DNA of 35,566 nt from Chrysochromulina parva. Taxonomy: Eukaryota > Haptophyta > Prymnesiales > Chrysochromulinaceae. The notes beneath the pieces were generated by a model. That model ran no database searches, had not been told where the DNA came from, and was given only the letters and a program-made list of their open reading frames with translations. Positions 1 through 10,600 of the stretch are shown here, piece by piece. The stretch is from NCBI GenBank assembly GCA_002887195.1, contig PJAB01000184.1, positions 1-35,566 on the forward strand, read 5' to 3'. The position numbers and the translations under genes are program-made. Position 1 is the stretch's first letter. Each line of letters starts with the position of its first letter.

Positions 1-870
1 GAGTTTGCGCTCGTCCAGTTCTTCGTGATCCTCGCGGGGCTCGTAGAGACGATCGTCGTGCACGCTTTGATCCGCTTCGGCTGCAAGGTCCTGGCCGTCT
101 CCGTCGACGGCGTCTTCCGGATCTTGCTTCCCTTTGTCCTCTTCCCGTGCCTTGTGGTCGGCTTCATCCTAAAGGGTTTGGAGCAGGAGGCATTCTTCCT
201 GCTTGTCATAGTTGGAGGCATGTTGCTGTTCTTGTCCTACTCAGTTGCGAGGGTGCTATACAAGGGTTGGCAGATCCAGAGAAATCGGACGATGATGGTC
301 AAGAAGCTCAAGGCGCTCAAAATGGAAAGCAACGGGTCGACGCTGACCGATAAAGAAGTGGATCAGATCATGCGGAAGACGTTTGACACCTTCGACCTTG
401 ACAAGTCGAAGAAGCTCGAGAAGGCGGAGGTTCGGCTGATCCTCGACGCCATGTACCCCAACCTGGGCAGGCAGCACGTAGCCACAGCCATGAAAGCCGT
501 CAAATCAGATGAGATTGTCTACGAGGACTTCGCCATCGTCGTGGAGGAATGGCAAAAGATGAGTTTTGAGAGGCATGGAGAAGAGCAGCGCAAGCGCCGC
601 TCCATCCTCGGCCGGCTGGGCTGGGGGATGGGCTCAAAGTCCAAGAAGGCCTGGCAACGCGCGGGGGCCTTGGTAAAAACAAACAAAGAGGCGAGATTGT
701 TCAAGGGATCCTCCGCGCCGTCGGAATTTGAAGCCTCGCTAATGACGCTCCAGAACGCTGGGGCGCGGAAAGAAAAGGTAGCCGATGTTGCGGCCGCCGA
801 TGTTGCGGCCGCCGATGTTGCGGCCGTCTTTGCTGCGGCCCTCGATACAGCCGACAGTATGAGAGCCTGA
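1..870 (+). CDS. Partial channel-like membrane protein with C-terminal EF-hand
   Basis: The reading frame is open from the first base of the window, so the 5' end lies outside. It ends at TGA 868-870 after about 289 codons. The opening hydrophobic run (FALVQFFVILAGLVETIVVH) followed by VFRILLPFVLFPCLVVGFIL resembles the last two membrane helices of pentameric ligand-gated ion channels (an M3-type segment, then R-x-L-x-P-F in M4). A further hydrophobic segment follows (FFLLVIVGGMLLFLSYSVA), so the assignment is only moderate. About residues 120-145 hold a canonical EF-hand loop, DLDKSKKLEKAE, with Asp at 1 and 3, Ser at 5 and Glu at 12. This suggests calcium sensing on the cytoplasmic side. 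The C-terminus has three DVAAA units coded by a 15 bp tandem repeat (about 780-835). No intron is seen here. It could instead be another EF-hand-regulated channel or transporter. Confidence 0.55.
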   Translation, partial: EFALVQFFVILAGLVETIVVHALIRFGCKVLAVSVDGVFRILLPFVLFPCLVVGFILKGLEQEAFFLLVIVGGMLLFLSYSVARVLYKGWQIQRNRTMMVKKLKALKMESNGSTLTDKEVDQIMRKTFDTFDLDKSKKLEKAEVRLILDAMYPNLGRQHVATAMKAVKSDEIVYEDFAIVVEEWQKMSFERHGEEQRKRRSILGRLGWGMGSKSKKAWQRAGALVKTNKEARLFKGSSAPSEFEASLMTLQNAGARKEKVADVAAADVAAADVAAVFAAALDTADSMRA

Positions 871-1682
871 TCAGGAGCATGGTGAGCATAATCAGGAACA
901 TAATCAGGAGCTTGACATCCAGGAGCAATTTGATATCCAGGAGCACATCAATCACATCCAAGAGCGCAATCAGGAAGGTCGCTTTCATGCCACCTAAATG
1001 AAAAAATCAGAAGCCATCGTGCAAGGGGCTACTCTAATTCGTTGCCTTCGATCGTACAAGGTGCTGCGATATAACTGCGACCTATGAAGTTCGGCATCGT
1101 GCAATGGGTTGCGAGGTATCGTGCAAGGGGTTGCGAGGTAGAATTTCGCAAGGGACTGCGACAACCAACAAGTACCGGGTAAACAAACCGTGCAACTGCG
1201 AGGAGTAGGGCTAGGGGGGCATACGCGCGCTCTATGCCGGGCGATGAGGAATGTGTGCCAGATACCCGCTCCGATAGGCTACTACTATGAGCCCGGGCTG
1301 TCTCGCCATGAGCGTCGTGTGGTGCGTGTGTGCGTCAGTGTCATTACGGTTCGTAGTAACGTAGATTCCTCTTTCCTCCTGCGTTTACGCGGTTAATTAC
1401 GCGGTCGGGTGTGAACCTAGAACCTTATACGCAGAAACTATGTATACTACGCGAGGGGGTACGTATAGGTAGACGCACTCGCTGTGTATGCACAACCGGG
1501 GTATACAAAAAGGTGATACAAAACTAGCCGATCGCAACTTATCGTCAAGACGCTTATCTTATATAGTAGGATATAGTTCTTCGGCACGTTTTCCCTAATA
1601 TATCTGCGAGAGAGTTCTCTTTTCTCGTGGTGCTCTGTGCGTGCAGGAGCGCGGGAGAGTGCAGACAGCGACAACGCTCTTC
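871..1682. other. Convergent intergenic region with small degenerate repeats
   Basis: No convincing gene. It lies between the stop of the channel-like gene and the stop of the myosin. At 868-975 there are irregular ATCAGGAGCA-like units. At about 1040-1165 there are five diverged copies of a GTGCAAGGGGTTGCGAGGTA-like unit. The stretch 1400-1600 is relatively AT-rich, consistent with 3' untranslated and terminator sequence for both genes. Confidence 0.5.
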
Positions 1683-4600
1683 TCATTTCTTGGAGGGCGC
1701 TCGTCGCCTCGAAAGGCCTCCGAAGCTCTGAGTGAGCTTGCCTGCCGCGCGTACCGAGGGCGCCGGTCCGCGTTGCGACGCCTGCGCGCGCTGCGAGGGC
1801 ACGCCCGGCTCGTCGGACGCGGGCGCGCTCGCGAGCGCGAGCTTCTTGCCCTTCTTCTTGCTCTTTTGGCGCGAAGTCGTGTCGCCGCCGCTGCTGCTGC
1901 TCTCCTCTGCCTTATTTGGGTCGCGCATCTCGCCACGCAGATTCGCCTTGGCTTCGTCAATGATCGCTACGAGTCGCTCGTTAGTCTTGTGGTAGCCGGC
2001 TGCGAGGTCGAGCACCACCAGTCCCCCCGCATCGAGGATCTGCTGACGGTACGCCGCGTCCACGGCGAGGTTCTTGAAGGCGCCGGCTACCCCCGCCTGA
2101 ACGACCATGTTGGTCCCGTGTTTCTTGGCCGACTTGATGAGTACCTCGATGCCGCCCGCGCTCACCAGCATGGGAGCGATCCGAGGAGCGACTGAGAGAT
2201 TGCGCAGCGCGCCCACGACCCCGGCATGCACCTCGGCCGACTCGAGGTGGGCAGCAGCGGCATCGAGGAGCGTCTGAAGCCCCTCTGCGGAGGCGATCCG
2301 CTCCTTATTCGACTCATGCACCGACAGGTTGGTGAGCGCACGCACCACGCGTGCCTGCACCTTTGCGTCCGTCCGGTGCGCCTGCGCCGCCCTGATGAGC
2401 ATCTCAATCCCGCCCGCCGTCGCAATCGTCTGTTCGATCTCGTCATCGACGGACAGGTTGGAAATGACGCCCATCACGCCCGCCTGCACGACGGCGTCGT
2501 CGAGGTGCATCTCGGACCCCCGCAACAGCATCTGGATCCCGTCCTGCTCGGCCACCTGATGAGGGACGCCATAAAGAGGTCATCAGCGGTCATCATCAGT
2601 GGACAACATCAGTGGTCATCATCTGGATCCCGTCCTGCTCGCCCACTTGATGAGGGACGCCATCAAGAGGTCATCAGTGGTCATCATCAGTGGACAGCAT
2701 CAGTGGTCATCATGTGGATCCCGTCCTGCTCGGCCACTTGATCAGTGTGCGTTAGTGTGCGTCAGTGTGCATCAGTGTGCATCGGTGTGCATCAGCGGCT
2801 GAATCAGTGGCCATCAGTGGCCGTCAGCGGCTCAATCAGTGGCCATCAGTGCGGCAATCACCTCGTGCTTATGTTCCGAGTTGGCCGACAGCTTGCGCAG
2901 CGCGCCCGACACACGTGCGAGCACGCGCGGCTTGTCGAGGTGCGCGGCGCCCGCCTTGACGAGCACCTGGGGCAGGGGGGATAGCGCCGTGGTGAGCACA
3001 TGCATGCATGTCGAGGTGCTCGGCGCCCGTCTTGACGAGCGCCGTGGTGAGCACCTTGATCCCTCCCTTGGCGCAGATGGCCTCGGCTATTTCCTCGGTG
3101 ATAGCGAGACCCCACAGCGCGCCCGCCGCCTCCGACTGCACCTCCGCTGACTCGGGATGCGCCTCGGCGGCGGCGATGAGCGCTTCGAGGCCGCCCGCGA
3201 GCGCAATGTGCTTCGCGATTTCGTCAGTCACAGTCAAGTTGCGCAGCGCACCCGCCGTGCCAGCGAGCACCTGTGATGAGGGGGGGCGCCGTGGTGGGCA
3301 CTTGCATGCAGTGAAGGCGAGCATGTTTGATGAGGGAGCCAATCCCATCGGAGCTCATCAAACGCCATCAAACACCATCGAACGCCATCGGCAATCAGAG
3401 GTCATCCGTGGCACAGACGGCGCGCGCGTCGTGGCGAGCACCTTTTGGTTCTGTGGGTGCGCCCCTGCGGCGGCAATGAGCGCTTCGATCCCACCCGAGA
3501 GCGCGATGGATTCCGCAATCTCCTCCACGAGGGACAGATTCCGCAGTGCCGCCGTCACCTGCGTCAGACGCCAGGGAGGTCATCAGCCCCGTCACTTGCG
3601 TCAGACGCCAGGGAGGTCATCAGCCGCAATGCAGTGCCATCAGCATGCACAGATTCCGCAGGGCCGCGCCGTCACCTGCGTCTGAACCGTTGCACTCTGG
3701 AGGTGCACTCGAGAAGCGTTGATGAGCATCTCGAGCCCCTCTGCATCCGCAATCGACTGTTTCGAGTCATCTGAGACGGCGAGGTTGCGCATGGCGCCGG
3801 CGGTGCTGGCCTGCACCTCCTCGCTGTTCGGATGCGCCGCCGCCGCCTTGATGAGCGAATCGATGCAGCCCATGTCCTCCATGAGGGCGGCCACCTGATG
3901 AGGGACGCAATCGGCATGCAGGGAGGCAATCAGCATGCAATCGATGCAGCCCATATGAGGGCGGCCACCTGATGAGGGACGCAATCAGCATGCAGGGAGG
4001 CAATCCGCGCGCACTCAGCGACCATCCGCGGCACCTCTCACCTCATCATTGACCGAGAGACCCCACATCGCATCTGCCGCTGCCCGCGCCACCTCGAGGG
4101 AACTCTGGTGACGCGCGAAAGCATCGACGAGCACCTGTAGGGAAGGGGGCATGGCGCCGTGGTGAGCACGTGCATGCATGTCGAGGTGCGCGGCGCCCGT
4201 CTTGACGAGCGTCGTGGTGAGCGCGTCGTGGTGAGCACCTCAAGCCCATCAGCCGTCGCGATGTCGATGGCGCACTCATCAAAGTCGCTCAAATTGCGCA
4301 TGGCACCCGCAATGTTGGCTTGCACCTGCCATCAAAGGCCATTGAGGGTCATCAGGAGGTCATCATGGAGGCCATCAGGAGGCCATCAGGAGGTCATCAG
4401 AAGGTCATCAGGGAGGCTATCAGAGAGGTCATCAGGGAGGTCATCAGGGAGGCAGTCAGGGAGGTCATCAGGAGGCCATCAGGAGGTTATCAGAGAGGTC
4501 ATCAGGAGGCTATCAGGAGGTTATCAGGGAGGCCATCAGGGAGGTCATCAGGGAGGTCATCAGGGAGGCAGTCAGGGAGGTCATCAGGAGGCCATCAGCC

Positions 4601-7600
4601 TGTACCTCCGGTGAGTCGTAGTGCTTCTGAGCAGCCTTGATGAGGGTTTCAATCCCCCCCGCGTTCCCCATATCGAGAGCCAGCTCCTCGCATAAGCAAC
4701 AGTCGCGCACCGAGGCCGCGTACTGCACCTGCACGGCGAGTGAGTCCAGATTCCCGATGAGGGAGGCAATCAGAGGCAATCAGTGGCAATCAGGGCAATG
4801 ACGTCATCACCTGCACGGCGAGTGAGTCCAGATTCCCGATGAGGGAGGCAATCAGAGGCAATCAGTGGCAATCAGGGCAATGACGTCATCACCTGCACGG
4901 CGAGTGAGTCCAGGTTCCCTTTTGCGAGCGAAACCACCCTCTCGATCCCGCCCGCAGCTTTGACCGCCCTGAGCAACGACGCGTCGTCCGTCGCCCCACT
5001 CGCAAGTTTCGTCGCGAGATCTCCGAGCACCTGCCGCCAAGGGGACATGGCGCCGAGGTGAGCACTTGCATGCTTGTCGCAAGTTTCGTCGCGAGATCTC
5101 CGAGCACCTGCCGCCAGGGGACATGGCGCCGAGGTGAGCACTTGCATGCTTGTCGCAAGTTTCGTCGCGAGATCTCCGAGCACCTGCCGCCAAGGGGGGT
5201 GACAGTGTGTGTGATGGACACACGACACACAGAGGACCAGTGTCGTCACGAGATTTGTCACGAGATCTCCGCGCACCTTGGTGGCGCGTGCCTCCGCCTC
5301 GGAGGGCCCCGAGTTGATCGCCACCTGTGGGGAAGGGGACATGGCGCCGTGGTGAGCACCTGCATGCTTGTCGAGGGCCCCGAGTTGATCGCCACCTGTA
5401 TCGCGGCCGCGGCCACAATCTAAAGGGAGCAATCTCGGATCAATCTCGGATCAATCTCGGAGCAATCTCCGCGCCCACAATCTGCTGCTCAACGGCCGCT
5501 GTCTTGTGATGAGGGAGGCAATCAGTGGCAATCAGTGGCAATCAGTGGCAATCAGTGGCAATCAGCGCCATCACCTGTATCGCGGCCGCGGCCACTATCT
5601 GCTGCTCAACGGCCGCTGTCTTGGCCTCCATGGCGACGACAGCGGCCTCGTGCATCACCACGGCCGCCTCCTGTTGCGAGACCGCTCCTGCTGCAAGGGC
5701 GGCTTGCATCTCCTTCGCTTTGGCCGCCGCCGCCGCCGCACCCGCCGCCGCCGCCGCCGCGCCCGCCACGGCGCGCTCCTTGGATGCCGCGGCCTCGATG
5801 GCGGCCGCCTCGGCCGCCGCCTTGGCCGCCTCCTCTGCAGCTCGCCTGATGAAGGGAGCAATCAAGAGGTCATCAGAGGTCATCAGAGCTCATCAGAGGT
5901 CATCAGTGGCCGCCTCCACTGCAGCTCGCCTGATGAAGGGAGCAATCAAGAGGTCATCAGAGGTCATCAGAGGTCATCAGAGGTCATCAGTGGCCGCCTC
6001 CACTGCAGCTCGCCTGATGAAGGGAGCAATCGTGCACGCTGCAGCAGGCGCCATCGCGAGCGCCATCGGCGCAATCACGAATCGCGAGCGCCGTCGCGAG
6101 CGCCATCGGCGATGGCCAACAGAAAGGTCGCCCAACGCAATCACAGGAGGACACGGCATTCACAGGAAGGCCATCGCTGCTGCTGCGTGGCCATCCTTTG
6201 GCAGCGGGCCACGCAGCAGCAGCAGCAGCAGCAGCAGGAGAGGCGCCGTCGTGAGCAGCAGCAGCAGCAGCAGCAGCAGCACACACCTCTCCTCCTGCTC
6301 ACGACGGCGCCTCTCCTCCTCCTCCTTCTTGCGCGCCTCTTCCATGTGCCTCGCATACGCCTTCTCCGCCTTCTCCTTGCTTGCATGCTGCTCCTTCCTA
6401 ATTTGGGGGAGCAGCGCCTCGTAACGGCGCCGATGTAACCACATCGCGACCGTCTTCTCCATCATGGGTTTGGCCCTGATGAGGGATGTCATCAGAGCTC
6501 ATCAGCGGGCCATCAGCGGGTCATCCGAGGTCATCCGAGGTCATCCGAGGCACTCACCGGCGCTTGGCCTCAAAGAGGGCGAACATCTCCATCAGCTTGG
6601 GCTTCATCTCCTCGGGATCTGCCTCGGCGAGCTCCTCGAGGAAGGCAGCTGCCCCCATCTTGAAGAACATGCGCGTCGTGCCGAGCGAGTACTCGTCCTT
6701 GTTCACACCGCACGCCTCCGCGATCGCCTCACAGAACTCGGCTGGAGTGAGGGACTTCATGTCGACACCGGGCACGTCCGAGAGCAGCTTCGCATACCTG
6801 TGGGGAGAGCATGGCGCCGTGGTGAGCATATGCATGCAGCGTCGATCCCGAGGAGGGTCCCGAAAGCCGTTGGGCATAGCCGAGAGGATGGCGCCGTGGT
6901 GAGCATATGCATGCAGCGTCGGTCCCGAGAGCCGTTAGGCATAGCCGTTGGGCAAAGCCGTTGGGCATAGCCGTTGGGCATAGCCGTTGGGCATAGCCGT
7001 TGGGCATAGCCGTTGGGCAAAGCCGTTTGGCATAGCCGTTGGGCATAGCCGTTGGGCATCGCCGCTCGTAAGGAAAGCGTACCGTGAGTGGACTGCCTCG
7101 TAAGGAATGCGTGTCGGGTATCCGCCCTGGATCAATCGCACCGCGTCGAGCGTCCCGCTCATGCGCAGCTGGTCGATCACCGACTAAGGAGGCATGCAAC
7201 CAGCGACCATCAGTGGCAACCAGTGGCCATCAGTGACCATCAGTGACCATCATAGGCCATCAGTGACAATCAGAGGCCATCGGAGGCCATCAGAAGCCTG
7301 TTGGTGCATTCGGAGGCACTCTAAGCCCCATCAGGCGCGATCACCTAATGAGGGAGGCAATCAAGAGATCCTCAGAGGCACTCCGAGTCCCAACAGGCGC
7401 GCTCACCTCTCCGTTCATAAGCAGAGGCTTCAGTTGGGGATTCGACTTGATGCAGCGCACAAACCACGCCTGCGACGACTGCAGCTCGGTCATCAGGTCG
7501 CGAAGCGACTTGACAAACTTGTCGCCGACGGACGCAAACGAGGACTGTGCCTTCTGCTTGCCACCGCCACCTTCCTTTTCGGGCTCGGGCTTGCACAGGT

Positions 7601-10600
7601 CTCGTACCTGTGGGGAAATAGCGCCGTGGTGAGCACTGGAGGCACCCTCCTTGTCGGGGTTCGAGGGTGCACAGGCTGCGTACGATAGGCTTGTTGGATT
7701 CGAGTAGGTGCGCCTCGACCTCTTTGGCGAGAGAGTCATTGTTCTTCTCGAGGAAGCCTGAGAAGGGAGGTCATCAGAGGTCATCAGAGGTCATCAGAGG
7801 TCATCAGAGGTCATCAGAGATAATCAGAGGTCATCAGAGGTCATCAGAGGTCATCAGAGGAAGCCTGAGGAGGCATGCGCTTTGTGACGCTCGATGGCAA
7901 TCAATTCAACGTACCCGATGTTGATTGCCATCGGGTACGAGGAGCAATCAACTCAACGTACCCGATTGCAATCAACTCAAATCAAATCAACGTACCCGGC
8001 TCCTTCTCATCGCCCGCAAAGTAGATGACTTCGCCCGCGAAGTGCTTGACGAGAAAGTGGTCCTCCTTCCCGCGCTTCTCCGCCTTGCCCATCTTAGGAG
8101 CACCGAAGACCGCTGCGGACTTCTTACCGTGTGCCTCGTGCAGGCCAGAGCAAAAGGCCTTACCGGTAGCATTGGGTGCCTTGCAGGCGGAATCGAGCAG
8201 CTTGAAGATGCCACCCGTGGCGTTCTCGCACAGGTCGATGATCTGCTTGTTGTCGAACGCACGTGATTGTTGTTGTCAGTGGCAATCAGTGGCAATCAGT
8301 GGCAATCAGTGGCAATCAGTGGCAGTCAGTGGCAGTCAGTGGCAATCAACGTACCTGCTTGTTGTCCTGGTATGCGATTGGCGTCCATGCGATGCCCTGT
8401 GTGCCGACGAGAGGCGATCAAAGGCGATCAGAGGCGATCAGGGGCGATCAGAGGCGATCAGAGGCGATCAGAACCACTCGCACCTCCTCCTTGTACGCCT
8501 TGCCTTCGTTCTCAAAGACGGTCGAGAGGAAGAATTGCTGAAGCTTCTCGTTCGCAAAGTTGATGCACAGCTGCTCGAACGAGTTCACTTCGAAGAACTC
8601 GAAGCCGTATCTGTGGGGAAGAGGGCGGGCGCCGGGATGAGCTCTTGCATGCAGCGAACGAGTTCACTTCGAAGAACTCGAAGCCGTACACGTCGAGCAG
8701 CCCGATGTAGTGCTTGGCACGCTTGACGTCATCGACAGTCTGGTTGATGCGCACCACGAGCCACGAGAAGAGGCGCGCGTACCTAATTAGGGAGGGGTCG
8801 GGCGCCGTGGTGAGCACTTGCATGCCGCGGTCCGCCTTGAGTCCGCCGAGCCACAAAGAGGCGCGCGTACATGATCTTGACGAGCGCGTCGCGTGCGGCG
8901 CATGCATTGGGTACCTGATGAGGGTGGCCATCAGAGGTCACTCATTGGAGGTCCTCAGAGGTCCTCCGAGGCAATCGGAGGCAATCAAGAGGCGATCGGA
9001 GGTCATTCGAGGTCATTTAAGGTCATCCGAGCTCATTTGAGGTCATCCAAGGTCACTGGATGCCATCAGATGTCCATCAGATGTCCATCAGAGGTCCTCA
9101 GAGGTCATTTGAGGTCATTTGAGGTCATCCAAGGTCACTGGAGGCCATCGGAGGTCCTTCGAGGCACTCAGTGTCCCTTGCACCGAGTGCTTCGCAAAGG
9201 TAACCTCGCCGTTGACGGTGATCGCTCGTGTGGTCAGGAGCTTCTCCATGTCACCCACGCCCAGGAGTTTCTCCGCGACACGGATTGGGTCATCGGCTCC
9301 TTTGGCGTTGACGGTCGCCGTGTCGGCAGTGCCGAAGTCTATGTTGCCCAGCCACATCATACCCGCGAGGCCGGCCCACCTGATGAAGGATGAAGTTAGA
9401 GGCGCTCAGAGGCGCTCAGAGGCAATGGCATGCATGCATGCAATCATGGCCATCGGGCGCAATTCTACCCACATTGGCATGCATGCAATCATGGCCATCG
9501 GGCGCAATCCTACCCATATTGGCATGCATGCAATCATGGCCATCGGGCACAATCCTGCCTACATTTGATCGGCTTCGTCGGCCGACAGCCCAACGCCCGA
9601 CAGCAGCGCCGAGGCCGTGTTTCGGTACTCATCTGCGTCGTCGCGCCCAGGGGAGGGAGGGAGGGCGCCGTGGTGAGCACTTGCATGCAAAGCAGGTCCT
9701 CAGTGTCAATCAGTGTCAATCAGTGTCAATCAGTGTCAATCAGTGGCAATCAACGTACCTGCGTCGTTGCGCCCAGGGCAATCCATCGTGCCCGACAGGT
9801 TGATGTAGTAGAAGCTCTCAGGTGGGAGCGCTTTCGTGTGCTTCGTCTTACCCGCGACGAGCTCGTACCTGAGGAGGGAGGCCATCATAGGTCATCATAG
9901 GTCATCAGGGGCCATCATAGGCCATCAGAGGTCATCAGAGGCCATCAGAGGCCATCAGAGGCCATCAGAGGCCATCAGAGGCAATGGTGGTTCCTCAGCG
10001 CCTCCCTCGTACATGACGTGATACGCGCGCTCCTTGGCCTTGGAGGTGGAGGTGACGCGTGAGCGCTCGAGCAAGAAGACGCGCACCTGTGCGCCCACCA
10101 CGTCGCACGTGTCCCCGAAACGCACCAAGCAGTACCTACCGAATCGCGACGAGTTGTTGTTGCGCGTCGTCTTGGCGTTCCCGAACGCCTCGAGGATAGG
10201 GTTGGTGTCCATAATCTTCTGGGTGAGAGTGTCCTCAGCGTTCGTCTTGTCGCGGTTGCCGCGCCAGATCAAGTAGCGCATCAGCTGCCGGTTCGTCTCC
10301 GTCTTGCCCGCGCCCGACTCGCCCGAGACGACGATGCATTGGTTGTTCCGCTGCTTCTTCATCGCGGCGTACGACTGCTCGGCCATTGCAAACTTGTGCG
10401 GCCCGCAGCCCGCATTGTAGAGCTTCTTGTTGATGCACTGCAGCATCATAGCCTCGTCGTAGATGCCCGGGATGCGCCGGAACGGGTTGACGACCACGAG
10501 GATGGAGCCTACGAGCGTGTGGATCTTGTCCTCCATGTAGCGCGCGCGCGTGTTCTCGAGCAGCGTCGGCGGTGAGAGGAACATGAGCTGGCAGTGGTCG

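Noticed and set aside
868..975. Family A element downstream of the channel-like gene
   Set aside because: ATCAGGAGCA units resemble family A loosely but lack the CCTCATCAG acceptor and flanking duplication.
5058..5423. Plus-strand frame of 121 codons in the myosin region
   Set aside because: It is the reverse strand of tandem family B units and has no recognisable domain.
2556..10012. CRISPR-like regularly spaced short repeats
   Set aside because: Units are 8-13 bp and contiguous or drifting, without unique spacers; they lie inside GT-AG introns of a eukaryotic gene.
2556..10012. Excess of intron lengths divisible by three
   Set aside because: My count is 11 of 24 in the myosin, not clearly above the one in three expected.
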